A DNA stretch of 64,000 nucleotides from NCBI GenBank assembly GCA_029573235.1, contig JAKQGX010000007.1:26198-90197 (forward strand), written 5' to 3'. Below the pieces are notes generated by a model. The model had not been told where the DNA came from. It saw only the letters and a program-made list of their open reading frames with translations, and searched no databases. Shown here one piece after another: positions 9,746 to 18,295 of the stretch. Position numbers and translations under genes: made by a program. The first letter of the stretch is position 1, and the number at the start of each line of letters is the position of its first letter. This DNA comes from Bacteroidota bacterium (GTDB lineage Bacteria > Bacteroidota > Bacteroidia > Chitinophagales > Chitinophagaceae).

Positions 9746-11967
9746 GGTTGGTTAAGCAGTTCTAAGAAATGTTGTACCTGAGTTTGGTTTTGTGGGTTGT
9801 AAATGGATTTGTAAAGGTCTTCTTTTTCTCGTTGAGTAATGTGAAAATTAAGGGAAGCACTTTTATCTGCCACTCTTGGAATATAGGTGAGTGTAACCAT
9901 ATGAATTTGCTTGTTGATAAGTGGCAACAAGTCTTTGATATAGCCTTGCGTGTAAGATTGGAACGGCTCCCATTTGTTTTGAATAACAAATAATGGTGCG
10001 GTTAGCAAACTGCCCAACGATTTCTCTTCAGAAAAAGGAAACACCTCATTTTCTTTCGTATCGCGAATTTGAAGGAAAATAATATTGCCCACATGCTGTT
10101 GCATCCATTCCTTGTGTACCAAAAGATAACGGCTCAGCAACTCAACACCAAAATTGTCCCGCAAGCCGGCATCCATTACATCAATTTCCGGCACAGAGGG
10201 TAGTTTTACTGCAGGTAGTATATAGGGGAAGGTAGCATTCATACGAAGTGCCGTAGTGAGGAGCAGTCGCATGGGTTGTTGTTTTCTGTACAAAGCACCA
10301 AAGTCTATGGCATCAATGGGCGGTGTTGCACTGTCCACCCGTGCCGACAAGGGAGACATTAGATAACGGAGTGGCTGCGATGACATCATGAGGTTCCTGC
10401 CATCGTTGATGATAGTGCCGTTGATGATGATGTTCGGAATCAAGCCTTGTAATATAAGCGGTGCATCATCGCCCAATCTTTTGTCTAATATCCCTTCGGT
10501 ATTGCGAATGAGCTCTTGCTCCATAGCATATCCTCTATCGCGGTTATACGATTTTCCGGAAATAGCTATTTTGTTGAAGGGAGAAATAATATCTAAACTA
10601 GCAAAGGAAAAAATGATGGCATTCAATAAGTCTTTGCCAATATTTTCCTGATATCGATAAGCATAAGGGTGCGACAAAGAGCCTTTTAACGACTCTGTAT
10701 GCAGCCCATGCCAATAGGTTGCGCCAATCATACCACCGGAAGCACCGGTTAGTAATACTGTACTTTTAAATAGCTTTCCTTGTGAAATGCTGTCTAAATA
10801 TTGCAAGGAACGAAAGGTCCAATAAGCTGAGCGTGACCCACCACCACTGGTAGCCAGTACCACCAATGTTGGTTTGGATTGAACGCTATCGGTATTGTTG
10901 AGCAGCCAATTGTCGAGACGTTGTTGTTCGAAATGAATATCCTGCTGGCAGGCTTCAGTTGTAATCATCTTCCTCAGCGAATCGTATTGATAAGCGGGGC
11001 GTGCTTGTTCATAATCTAAGCCAAAAGCAGTGCTGCCAATACTGAACAATGAATACTTCACCAACAAGGATATAATACTGCCGATAATAATCCAGCCCAT
11101 CAGCTCCCATGTTTTGAGAAAGTACTTAACCGCGCCCACTAAGCCCATGATAACCGAAAACAATATCAAAAAGCTGGCTCCGGCAGGAATGCGCAAACGT
11201 GGCTGATCGACAAACATTCCCAACGCAATGAGTAACAACAAAGAAAAGAAGGTTGCCGTAATCGCATTGCGATGGTGCATCCGCAATACAATATTCATCA
11301 ATCGGGGGTGATAGGCTTTTAAATCTTTTACTTTATTTATGGCAAAGCGATTGGAGATAAATGTATCGGCACGGATAATATCCGACTCTTCATCTAATGA
11401 ATCATACGGTACTATCTCGCGAATGAGCGAAGGGTTGGTAATGCGCGAAAGAACTATTTTGAAAAGGTCTTTATCTACCCGAAAAAAATAGACAAAAGAA
11501 ATAAACAGAACAACAGTAGCACCGAGGTAAAAACCTGCTTGCAACAATAATATTCGTGTTATCGGAGTATGCTCATTCACCCATAAATAATGGGTGCAAA
11601 CCGTAGAATAGAATATTAGATAGATAATGGGTAAGAAAGCATTGTTGATACAGTACTTGAGAAAACTATGACGGGTAGCGCCCAAAAAAGGTATCCGTTG
11701 GCTGTGAATAATAAAAGTGGTAATATTCCACGACATGATAAATATAGCTGTAGCTGCCCCCAGCAATAACATGCTCATCATGTTGATACTACCCAAATAC
11801 TCGGGTGCTAAAAACAAAGAAGCCGCTCCAAAGGTGGTTGCAAAATTTCCGGAAAGCGTCAAGAATAATATCAACCAAAACAACAGCATCAGTTGGTACT
11901 TTCTGAAGTGCAGCAACAGCAATTGAACCGGCAGGAAATGATATACTTTCTGAAATACTCGACGCAT
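9742..11967 (-). CDS. Membrane-anchored patatin-like phospholipase
   Basis: The 741-residue protein has an N-terminal half with about seven predicted membrane helices (roughly residues 25-165 and 235-315) and a C-terminal patatin hydrolase domain. Visible patatin motifs are the oxyanion loop GGGSR (375-379), the nucleophile elbow GASGG with Ser410, and the Asp of the dyad in DAG (Asp599). Patatins hydrolyse acyl esters of phospholipids or related lipids. Fusion to a large membrane domain suggests action on membrane lipids, which is inference. It overlaps the glycosyltransferase gene by ATGA, and a near-consensus -7 element (TATCTTTC on this strand, 11976-11983) lies just upstream of the ATG. 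Confidence 0.85.
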   Translation of the reverse strand: MRRVFQKVYHFLPVQLLLLHFRKYQLMLLFWLILFLTLSGNFATTFGAASLFLAPEYLGSINMMSMLLLGAATAIFIMSWNITTFIIHSQRIPFLGATRHSFLKYCINNAFLPIIYLIFYSTVCTHYLWVNEHTPITRILLLQAGFYLGATVVLFISFVYFFRVDKDLFKIVLSRITNPSLIREIVPYDSLDEESDIIRADTFISNRFAINKVKDLKAYHPRLMNIVLRMHHRNAITATFFSLLLLIALGMFVDQPRLRIPAGASFLILFSVIMGLVGAVKYFLKTWELMGWIIIGSIISLLVKYSLFSIGSTAFGLDYEQARPAYQYDSLRKMITTEACQQDIHFEQQRLDNWLLNNTDSVQSKPTLVVLATSGGGSRSAYWTFRSLQYLDSISQGKLFKSTVLLTGASGGMIGATYWHGLHTESLKGSLSHPYAYRYQENIGKDLLNAIIFSFASLDIISPFNKIAISGKSYNRDRGYAMEQELIRNTEGILDKRLGDDAPLILQGLIPNIIINGTIINDGRNLMMSSQPLRYLMSPLSARVDSATPPIDAIDFGALYRKQQPMRLLLTTALRMNATFPYILPAVKLPSVPEIDVMDAGLRDNFGVELLSRYLLVHKEWMQQHVGNIIFLQIRDTKENEVFPFSEEKSLGSLLTAPLFVIQNKWEPFQSYTQGYIKDLLPLINKQIHMVTLTYIPRVADKSASLNFHITQREKEDLYKSIYNPQNQTQVQHFLELLNQP

Positions 11968-12027
11968 CTATCCTTGAAAGATACTGCGTTTTACCAGAAA
12001 TATTTCAAGAACTTTTGCGGACCTCAT

Positions 12028-13080
12028 TTAGGCATTTGCAACAGCATTTCTCTTTACCAAATACAGGTTTACTACTAGTACCGCCAGCAGCAACATGGCT
12101 ATTAGCTGATGCGCTTCTGCTAATAATTCGTACGTTCCGAAACGGGAGGCACCCATTTGTGGCGAGGTTAGTACGGTAAATATGCCCAGCGCTACTTGCA
12201 CCAATACTAAAATGAACATGTACCACGCATATTTTTTCACCAAAGGATGCTGCTTCCCTACCCTATACATTGCACCGAAAAGAAAAATAGCGATAGTAGC
12301 CAACAGATAGGCCAGTTGTCGGTGTATGAATTGTACATTGACCGGATGGTTCATCCAACTGGCATTGGAAACCGTTGCCGGCACCCAATCTCCGTTGATT
12401 AATGGCCAAGTTGGGGCAGATGGTGCTGCCTTTAATCCCGCCATGAAGGCACCATAGGTTAGCTGTACACCGAGCAACAGCAAGGTTATGAGCAGAGAGG
12501 TATGCAACCCTTTGTGGGCAAGCCGCTCGCGCTCCGGAATGATTAATTGCAGTGCAAACCACAAGGTATAACATAGTAGTAGCAGTGCTGCCAAAAAATG
12601 AAGTGCCAACTTGATATGGCTGACGTACAAATCGTTTTCGTTCAATCCACTTTGCACCATTATCCACCCAATGAGCCCTTGCATCCCTCCTAATAAAAAG
12701 AGGATGACAAAAGGTACAATCATGCCTTTGTCAAAATATTTTTTTACCAAAAAATAAGTAAAGCCTATAGCAAACACAACGCCCAATAACCGCGCCCATA
12801 CTCGGTGCAACCATTCCCAGAAAAATATAAACTGAAAGTCTTCAAGCGTGAAATGACTATTGAGGTATTTGTATTGTGCTATTTGCTTGTATCCGTCAAA
12901 AGCGTGTTCCCATTCGGCTTTCGAAAGCGGCGGCAAGGTACCCATAATGGGCTTCCATTCAGTGATAGATAACCCGGAGCCGGTAAGCCGGGTCACACCA
13001 CCCAACAGTACTTGCACCATTATCATAAACACTCCTGATAACAACCAAATCGCTACTGCTCGCTTTTTTTTCGTTTCCAT
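12028..13080 (-). CDS. ctaA: Haem A synthase (COX15/CtaA family)
   Basis: It oxidises haem O to haem A in the inner membrane for aa3-type cytochrome oxidases. The 350-residue, eight-helix protein has the COX15 hallmarks GGVTRLTGSGLSITEWKP near the N-terminus, FFWEWLHRVWARLLG with a haem-ligand His, the central HIKLALHFLAALLLL, NVQFIHRQLAYLL and AEAHQLIAMLLLA with further conserved His. The N-terminal extracellular loop lacks the Cys pair of Bacillus-type CtaA. No oxidase subunit of the aa3 type is in this window. An exact -7 element lies 14 bases upstream of the ATG. Confidence 0.96.
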   Translation of the reverse strand: METKKKRAVAIWLLSGVFMIMVQVLLGGVTRLTGSGLSITEWKPIMGTLPPLSKAEWEHAFDGYKQIAQYKYLNSHFTLEDFQFIFFWEWLHRVWARLLGVVFAIGFTYFLVKKYFDKGMIVPFVILFLLGGMQGLIGWIMVQSGLNENDLYVSHIKLALHFLAALLLLCYTLWFALQLIIPERERLAHKGLHTSLLITLLLLGVQLTYGAFMAGLKAAPSAPTWPLINGDWVPATVSNASWMNHPVNVQFIHRQLAYLLATIAIFLFGAMYRVGKQHPLVKKYAWYMFILVLVQVALGIFTVLTSPQMGASRFGTYELLAEAHQLIAMLLLAVLVVNLYLVKRNAVANA

Positions 13081-13094
13081 TGCAGAAATTTGTG

Positions 13095-13102
13095 CAAAAG
13101 TA
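13095..13102 (-). promoter_or_regulatory. -7 element (TACTTTTG on minus strand) for ctaA
   Basis: An exact TAnnTTTG match on the minus strand ends 14 bases upstream of the ctaA ATG. Confidence 0.5.
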
Positions 13103-13245
13103 CAGCAACAAAAAATAGGAACTACCTATGAAAAGGTCTATAAAAAATTGTTTATTTGTGGTTAATATCTATTTGCAAATCTGCATTTAATTCAAACTTT
13201 ATTTAATTTCAATTTTTATTATACTCCTTTATTAATTTATATTTT

Positions 13246-13572
13246 ATGAGAAAAGCAGACGTAGTAAACAATATTGCCGAGAAAACAGGCATTCCCAAAG
13301 TAGATATTCTAGTGTCACTAGAGGCTTTCTTCAAAGAGGTGAAACAATCATTGGGAGAAGGTGAAGCAATCTATATCCGTGGTTTTGGAAGTTTTATATT
13401 AAAGAAACGCGCCGCCAAAATTGGTAGAAACATCAAAAAGAATATAGCGGTTGAAATCCCCGAACACTATATCCCGGCCTTCAAGCCTGCTAAAGAGTTT
13501 ATGACCGCCATCAAAACTTCCGATGTGACTCCTAAACACGGCATTCACAAGGAAGAAGACGATGAGGAATAA
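13246..13572 (+). CDS. HU/IHF family DNA-binding protein
   Basis: The 108-residue protein is a small basic nucleoid protein. The N-terminal dimerisation helices begin MRKADVVNNIAEKTGIPKVDI, and the core carries IYIRGFGSFILKKRAAKIGRNIKK, corresponding to the HU/IHF consensus GFGxFxxxxRxxRxGRNPxT. The C-terminus keeps AFKPAKEFM and then adds an acidic tail (EEDDEE) not found in minimal HU. It bends or compacts DNA as a dimer. The upstream 165 bases are very AT-rich. The Y-family polymerase gene follows after 61 bases but has its own -7 element. Confidence 0.92.
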   Translation: MRKADVVNNIAEKTGIPKVDILVSLEAFFKEVKQSLGEGEAIYIRGFGSFILKKRAAKIGRNIKKNIAVEIPEHYIPAFKPAKEFMTAIKTSDVTPKHGIHKEEDDEE

Positions 13573-13582
13573 ATTTCATTTT

Positions 13583-13590
13583 TATCTTTG
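13583..13590 (+). promoter_or_regulatory. -7 element (TATCTTTG) for the Y-family polymerase gene
   Basis: An exact TAnnTTTG match lies 43 bases upstream of the ATG at 13634, so transcription would begin just before the inverted repeat at 13604-13635. Confidence 0.5.
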
Positions 13591-13603
13591 GTAACATTTT
13601 GCT

Positions 13604-13635
13604 ATTATTAGTAGTATAATATTGCTACTAATAAT
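13604..13635 (+). promoter_or_regulatory. Perfect 11-bp inverted repeat overlapping the start codon of the Y-family polymerase
   Basis: ATTATTAGTAG (13604-13614) pairs exactly with CTACTAATAAT (13625-13635) across a 10-base AT-rich spacer. The right arm includes the first two bases of the ATG at 13634. It could be an operator for a dimeric repressor, or an mRNA hairpin that hides the start codon. No T-run follows, so it is not a terminator. Confidence 0.6.
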
Positions 13636-14941
13636 GTCAAACAGCATACCGGCTACCAGGATATATGTGGATATGAATAGCTTCTTTGCCAGTTGCGAAC
13701 AACAACAGCGGGAAGAGTTGCGCGGCAAGCCCATAGGAGTGGTCTCTCATTCCGGCAATTATGCTTGCGTCATCGCTCCTTCCATTGAGGCAAAACGATT
13801 GGGCGTAAAGACCGGTATGCGCTTGTCTGATTGTCGGCAACTCTGCCCTTCGTTGATACCGGTAGTAGCCCGACCATTTATCTATCGGCAATACCATCTT
13901 AAAATTATGGATGTGCTTCGGCACTACTGCATAGAAACAGTACCCAAAAGCATTGATGAAGCAGTGATGGACATGACGAGCTATCGCTTGGTATATCCCT
14001 GTTTGAAAACCGTTGCACAAAACATAAAAGTGTCGCTTTCTGAAGCCTGTGGCAGCTATGTGAAGTGCAGTATAGGTATCGCACCGAATACCTTTCTTGC
14101 CAAACTGGCCACCGAATTGCAAAAGCCGGATGGATTGGTGGAGCTCACTCCCGAAAACCTTGATGAACACTTGGCACGTATGCAACTCACCGATTTGCCC
14201 GGTATTGCTCGCGCCAACGAGAAACGATTAATGGCAGTAGGTATTTACACGCCGTTACAATTACGCCACAGCTCAGAGTCGTTGTTGCGCAAGGTATTTG
14301 GAGGCATCGTGGGCAACTATTGGTACCAACGGTTGCATTTTATGGAAGTAGATGGCAGTAGCACTCAACCGTATCAATCAATGAGTACAGCTCGCACCGT
14401 TTCCGGCAGGCAGCGCGAAAGTTTGGCGCTATTAGAATCCTTATTTGTGTCCCTTTGTACCCGGCTGGAGCAACGCATGGTAAAGCAAGAAGTCTTTTGC
14501 AAAGAGATACGTTTTTTTATCCGATACACCAACATACCTGCTTGGGAAACGCGTATAGTCTTAAACGATTATACACAAGATGCCGTAGAGATACGTCAAT
14601 ATATACAGCACCAAATGGCTTGCTTTGAGCAGGCACATTCTTTCCGGCTCTTCAACAACAGGGTGCAACAAATGGGGGTAACGGTTTCTTCTTTTTTGCA
14701 TGGCAAGAGATGCCAGTATAATCTCTTTGATAACAAGATTAATAAAGATAAAGTGCGGGCGGTTATGTATGCGTTAAAAGACCGCTACCGTCGTGATATT
14801 GTACGCCGTGCGTCCGAAATCATGAACCCGCATGAAATGCGTGACGCCATTGGCTTTGGTTCAGTGAAAGACCTTGGAGATAAAGACGGCAGCCCCATCA
14901 ATGAATACTTGTTGGAAGATGATGAGCTACCCTTGATTTAG
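13634..14941 (+). CDS. Y-family DNA polymerase (DinB/Pol IV-like translesion polymerase)
   Basis: The 435-residue enzyme bypasses damaged template bases. The palm active site is visible as IYVDMNSFFASCEQQ near the N-terminus (first catalytic Asp) and SIDEAVMDMT (second Asp-Glu pair). GIAPNTFLAKLATELQKPDG and the helix-hairpin-helix region DLPGIARANEKRLMAVGI follow, and then the little-finger domain. YNLFD near residue 365 could be part of a clamp-binding segment. The frame also opens at a TTG (13622), but I prefer the ATG at 13634, which starts MSNSIPATRIYVDM. The inverted repeat covering this start suggests damage-inducible or translational control. No umuD-like gene is adjacent. Confidence 0.93.
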   Translation: MSNSIPATRIYVDMNSFFASCEQQQREELRGKPIGVVSHSGNYACVIAPSIEAKRLGVKTGMRLSDCRQLCPSLIPVVARPFIYRQYHLKIMDVLRHYCIETVPKSIDEAVMDMTSYRLVYPCLKTVAQNIKVSLSEACGSYVKCSIGIAPNTFLAKLATELQKPDGLVELTPENLDEHLARMQLTDLPGIARANEKRLMAVGIYTPLQLRHSSESLLRKVFGGIVGNYWYQRLHFMEVDGSSTQPYQSMSTARTVSGRQRESLALLESLFVSLCTRLEQRMVKQEVFCKEIRFFIRYTNIPAWETRIVLNDYTQDAVEIRQYIQHQMACFEQAHSFRLFNNRVQQMGVTVSSFLHGKRCQYNLFDNKINKDKVRAVMYALKDRYRRDIVRRASEIMNPHEMRDAIGFGSVKDLGDKDGSPINEYLLEDDELPLI

Positions 14942-14992
14942 AAATAGGATATTCAATTGATTATCCATATTGCCTATTCCATCGGTCAACGA

Positions 14993-15024
14993 AAAATGCT
15001 GCTCCGAAAAGAGAGCAGCATTTT
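14993..15024. terminator. Bidirectional terminator between the Y-family polymerase and phaC
   Basis: A perfect 12-bp stem (14993-15004 with 15013-15024) with an 8-base loop lies between two convergent genes. The stem carries A/T runs at both ends, so it can work on either strand. Confidence 0.8.
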
Positions 15025-15053
15025 CATGGAAGGCATCCTTAATGGTTCGAGGA

Positions 15054-16109
15054 CTATGAGCAACGCTCAATGACCCATTTAGCTACAGTTGGAGCTAATT
15101 CTTTTTGTGACTTACCCCCTACAAATACACCAATGTGCCCACCGGGGAAAGGATATTCCGTTTTATCCTTAGAACCTATGTGCTTCATCACAGCCTTGGT
15201 ACTATTATTGGGTATGATGTTATCTTCTGTAGCATACACATTTAAAAACGGCACGGTCATGTTTTTCAGGTTTACTTCACGACCACCAAGTGTAAAATCA
15301 CCTTTGATTAATAAGTTGTCTCTGAAAAGGTCTTTGATATACTTGCGATACATCTCCCCTGCAATTGCCGGAAGATCTCCTTTCCATTTTTCCATTCTTA
15401 AGAAGTTAAGCAACTTATCTTGGTCTTCTAGAGAATCCATTACACCAAAGTATTTACTGATATTCATACTTGGTTTCAACATGCCAAAGGCACTATCGAT
15501 TTGCTCTCCGGGTATGGTTCCTACACTATCTACCATAGTATCTACATCGATATATTTAGCCCATTTGTATAGCATACATCCCCCCTCACCAAAATCATAA
15601 GGTGCTACGTACGTTGTAAGGGAGGCTAATTTTTCCGGATACAGTGATGCATAAATCATAGAGAAGGTACCACCTTGGCAGATACCCATTTTATGAATTT
15701 TTGCAACTTTATGTTTTTTGCGAAGGAAATCGATAGCATCGTTCATATAACCATCAATATAATCTTCCATCGTGAGGTAGCGATCCGCTTTGGTAGGGTA
15801 ACCCCAGTCCATGATATACACGTCTAATCCTTCTTCTACCAGTTTCTTCATCAAGCTGCGGTCGGGTTGTAGATCCAATACATCGTGGCGGTTGAGCATG
15901 GCAAATGATACCAAAACCGGGGTTTTGCATTTAGCCGGTGTATCTCGCAAATAGTGATACATTTTTACTTTGTCTGATTGCCAAACTAATTCTTTGGGGG
16001 TGGTGGCTACTTCTACTTTCTCAATTTTTTGTAGGGTTTCATAGCCTTTTGCTAGTTTTTGGCTGGTAGAAATCAGTTCTTCTATCATGCCACTTGGATT
16101 AAATGTCAT
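15054..16109 (-). CDS. phaC: Poly(3-hydroxyalkanoate) synthase, class III PhaC-like
   Basis: It polymerises (R)-3-hydroxyacyl-CoA into polyester storage granules. The 351-residue length matches class III PhaC. The lipase-like box GICQGG holds the catalytic Cys144, with Asp296 (YATEDNIIP) and His325 (PGGHIGVF) completing the triad at the same spacing as in Allochromatium PhaC. WGYPTKADRYLTMEDYIDGYM is a conserved PhaC segment. Class III enzymes need a PhaE partner, but no phaE, phaA, phaB or phasin gene is visible in the flanks. It is convergent with the polymerase gene and is probably transcribed alone. Confidence 0.92.
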   Translation of the reverse strand: MTFNPSGMIEELISTSQKLAKGYETLQKIEKVEVATTPKELVWQSDKVKMYHYLRDTPAKCKTPVLVSFAMLNRHDVLDLQPDRSLMKKLVEEGLDVYIMDWGYPTKADRYLTMEDYIDGYMNDAIDFLRKKHKVAKIHKMGICQGGTFSMIYASLYPEKLASLTTYVAPYDFGEGGCMLYKWAKYIDVDTMVDSVGTIPGEQIDSAFGMLKPSMNISKYFGVMDSLEDQDKLLNFLRMEKWKGDLPAIAGEMYRKYIKDLFRDNLLIKGDFTLGGREVNLKNMTVPFLNVYATEDNIIPNNSTKAVMKHIGSKDKTEYPFPGGHIGVFVGGKSQKELAPTVAKWVIERCS

Positions 16110-16305
16110 TTGTTAGTGTGTTTAGTTTTTTTTAATAAAAAGTACCAATAATTGTTACGATTTAAATAACGGGCGGTAAGTTAGTGTTTTATCGGAAAAA
16201 CGAAAATTTTTTCAAAAGAATCTTTGGCGATAGTCCCCTAGTTAGTTGAAACAAAAATAGCCCTGCCATAGCAGAGCATATTTTTAATATAATTTTCTAA
16301 AAAAA
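16110..16305. other. Intergenic region upstream of phaC and downstream of the DUF4295 gene
   Basis: It holds the minus-strand terminator described separately and an AT-rich phaC upstream region. No gene is seen in it. Confidence 0.6.
16251..16280 (-). terminator. Probable terminator of the rpmB-rpmG-DUF4295 operon
   Basis: On the minus strand a 7-pair stem with one mismatch (16260-16266 with 16271-16277, CATA loop) is followed by TATTTTTGTTTC. Confidence 0.6.
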
Positions 16306-16476
16306 TTACTTAGATGCAAGAAAGTCTTTCACCTTATCCTTGTGCACCATACCTTCTTTAAAAGAATAGGCACCGGTTTTCGGGCTACGAACTGCCTTAA
16401 TCACTTTCGTATAGTTTTTTGCTTCCGCAGACAACTTAGGGTCTTTCTTTATCGCGGTTTTAGCTGCTTTTGCCAT
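16306..16476 (-). CDS. DUF4295 family small ribosome-associated-type protein
   Basis: This 56-residue basic protein begins MAKAAKTAIKKDPK and contains KVIKAVRSPKTGAYSFKEGMV, the hallmark of DUF4295. That family is confined largely to Bacteroidota and sits directly after rpmG. The context, 52 bases downstream of rpmG in the same orientation, and its high Lys content support a ribosome-linked role. The function has not been established as far as I know. The start codon is unambiguous (MAK, as in its ribosomal neighbours). Confidence 0.93.
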   Translation of the reverse strand: MAKAAKTAIKKDPKLSAEAKNYTKVIKAVRSPKTGAYSFKEGMVHKDKVKDFLASK

Positions 16477-16528
16477 TAGTTATTAAGATTTTAGTATTAC
16501 AAATCAATATTCCGAAAGAATAGCGGAA

Positions 16529-16711
16529 CTATTTAATTTCTTTGTGAACCGTTACTTTTTTCAAAATTGGGTTGAATTTTTTCAACTCAATACGCTCCGG
16601 TGTATTTTTTTTGTTTTTGGTGGTAATATAGCGGCTGGTACCGGGCTGTCCCGAACCTTTATGCTCTGTGCATTCGAGTATTACTTGAACGCGATTTCCT
16701 TTTTTTGCCAT
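16529..16711 (-). CDS. rpmG: 50S ribosomal protein L33
   Basis: The 60-residue protein [18 protein letters not shown]... has the L33 core [23 protein letters not shown]. Only one Cys remains of the two CxxC pairs of zinc-binding L33, so it is the zinc-free (C-) type. It sits between rpmB and the DUF4295 gene, as in other Bacteroidota. Confidence 0.97.
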   Translation of the reverse strand: MAKKGNRVQVILECTEHKGSGQPGTSRYITTKNKKNTPERIELKKFNPILKKVTVHKEIK

Positions 16712-16760
16712 ATACAGTAATAAATGTGCAGTTGCTGCAATAAGTTAATAAATATCGATC

Positions 16761-16997
16761 TTATACGGTAGCTCCGTTTGCGCGCATTTTTTTAATCACG
16801 CTCTGTAAACCGTTTTTGTTTATCGTGCGGATTGCGTCCGTTGTTAATTTCAATGTAATCCAACGATCTTCTTCTACTGAATAGAAACGCTTTGTTTGCA
16901 AATTAGGGAAGAAGCGACGTTTCGCTTTCTTATTGGAGAAAGATACCTTGTGACCTGTTACGGGCTTTTTGCCGGTTACCTGACAAACACGTGCCAT
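16761..16997 (-). CDS. rpmB: 50S ribosomal protein L28
   Basis: The 78-residue protein starts [29 protein letters not shown], the L28 consensus, and continues with [21 protein letters not shown]. It is the first gene of the rpmB-rpmG-DUF4295 unit. An exact -7 element lies 21 bases upstream and a second one about 80 bases further. Only one Cys is present, so it does not have a complete zinc site. Confidence 0.97.
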   Translation of the reverse strand: MARVCQVTGKKPVTGHKVSFSNKKAKRRFFPNLQTKRFYSVEEDRWITLKLTTDAIRTINKNGLQSVIKKMRANGATV

Positions 16998-17018
16998 TGT
17001 TTAATTTTTTTTGGACTG

Positions 17019-17026
17019 CAAAGGTA
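17019..17026 (-). promoter_or_regulatory. -7 element (TACCTTTG on minus strand) for rpmB
   Basis: An exact match ends 21 bases upstream of the rpmB ATG. Confidence 0.6.
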
Positions 17027-17100
17027 AGGAAATAAATGTTTTAAAATAGATTTTTTTTCAAGAAAGTTTTTTAATTCCTGAAAGCATACAAAAATACATG

Positions 17101-17108
17101 CAAAGGTA
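17101..17108 (-). promoter_or_regulatory. Second upstream -7 element (TACCTTTG on minus strand) before rpmB
   Basis: An identical element lies 74 bases behind the proximal one, with no gene between them. It could be a second rpmB promoter. Confidence 0.35.
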
Positions 17109-17234
17109 GGGCTATTTACCCTCTTTTGCTAGCTCCTCTCTATTGTAATTATCTTCTCCGAAAGAGTGTATCAATAGCAACTTGAGTAGGTTCCTTTCAA
17201 GATTACACAAAAGGTTTTTTATCTTGCAACCCTT

Positions 17235-18233
17235 ATGAATAAAGAGATTGTAGTCAGTGGTATTCGTCCAACGGGTTTTTTGCACCTTGGAAATTATTTT
17301 GGAGCCATGCGCAACTATGTAAAAATGCAAGATGATTACCCCTGTTATTTTTTTGTAGCAGATTACCACTCCCTTACCACACACCCCAACCCTCAAGACC
17401 TAAAAAAGAATGTATTTCGAGTAGTGGCAGAAAATATAGCTTGTGGTCTCGACCCCGAGAAAATAGCCCTATATGCCCAAAGCGATGTTCCGGAAATACC
17501 TGAATTGTATTTATTACTGAATATGCTAGCCTATAAAGGAGAATTGGAAAAAGTACCCACCTTCAAAGACAAGGTGCGGCAACAACCGGAAAACGTAAAT
17601 GCAGGGCTACTTACTTACCCCGTATTGATGTCGGCAGATATATTGATTCATCGTGCACAAAAGGTGCCCGTGGGCAAAGACCAGGTACAACATGTAGAAA
17701 TGACCCGAAATTTTGCACAACGATTCAACAACCGTTATGGAGCATTCTTTCCCGAACCACATCCATTTAATTTTGGCAGTGAGCCGGTGAAAGTGCCCAG
17801 CTTAGATGGCAATGGCAAAATGAGTAAAAGCGAAAACATCAATGCTACCATATACTTAGCAGATGATGATGATACCATTCGAAAAAAAATGAAAAAGGCG
17901 AAAACGGATATGGCACCTACCGAGCCCAATAGCACGATGACGGAAGCGGTAGAAAACCTCTTTCAGTTGATGCGATTGGTTTCTGATGAACAAACGGTTG
18001 CTACATTCTTGAAAAACTATAATGACTGCTCCATACGATACGGCGATATGAAGCAACAATTGGCAGAAGATATGGTAACCTTCATAAAACCCATTAGAGA
18101 GCAAGCCCAAGCGCTGCAAGAAGATGAACAAGCCATTCGAACCATCTTAAAAAACGGTGCAGAAAAAGCGCGTGAGAGTGCTGCTAAAACACTTGCAGAA
18201 GCCAGAAAGTTGGTTGGCATTCATTACTATTAA
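17235..18233 (+). CDS. trpS: Tryptophan--tRNA ligase
   Basis: It charges tRNA-Trp. The 332-residue class Ic synthetase has GIRPTGFLHLGNYFGA with the HIGH-type HLGN (residues 17-20), DILIHRAQKVPVGKDQVQHVEM, and KMSKS at residues 195-199, followed by the anticodon-binding helical bundle. Length is normal. A near-consensus -7 element (TATCTTGC) lies just upstream of the ATG. The deoxynucleoside kinase gene follows 62 bases downstream on the same strand. Confidence 0.97.
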   Translation: MNKEIVVSGIRPTGFLHLGNYFGAMRNYVKMQDDYPCYFFVADYHSLTTHPNPQDLKKNVFRVVAENIACGLDPEKIALYAQSDVPEIPELYLLLNMLAYKGELEKVPTFKDKVRQQPENVNAGLLTYPVLMSADILIHRAQKVPVGKDQVQHVEMTRNFAQRFNNRYGAFFPEPHPFNFGSEPVKVPSLDGNGKMSKSENINATIYLADDDDTIRKKMKKAKTDMAPTEPNSTMTEAVENLFQLMRLVSDEQTVATFLKNYNDCSIRYGDMKQQLAEDMVTFIKPIREQAQALQEDEQAIRTILKNGAEKARESAAKTLAEARKLVGIHYY

Positions 18234-18295
18234 TCTCAATTTTATTTCTCTTATTAAAGCCAATATTTTTTTACTACTTTTCGTAACTATTTAAG

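Noticed and set aside
13637..14185. Long minus-strand frame inside the Y-family polymerase gene
   Set aside because: It is antisense to a clear gene and has no family resemblance.
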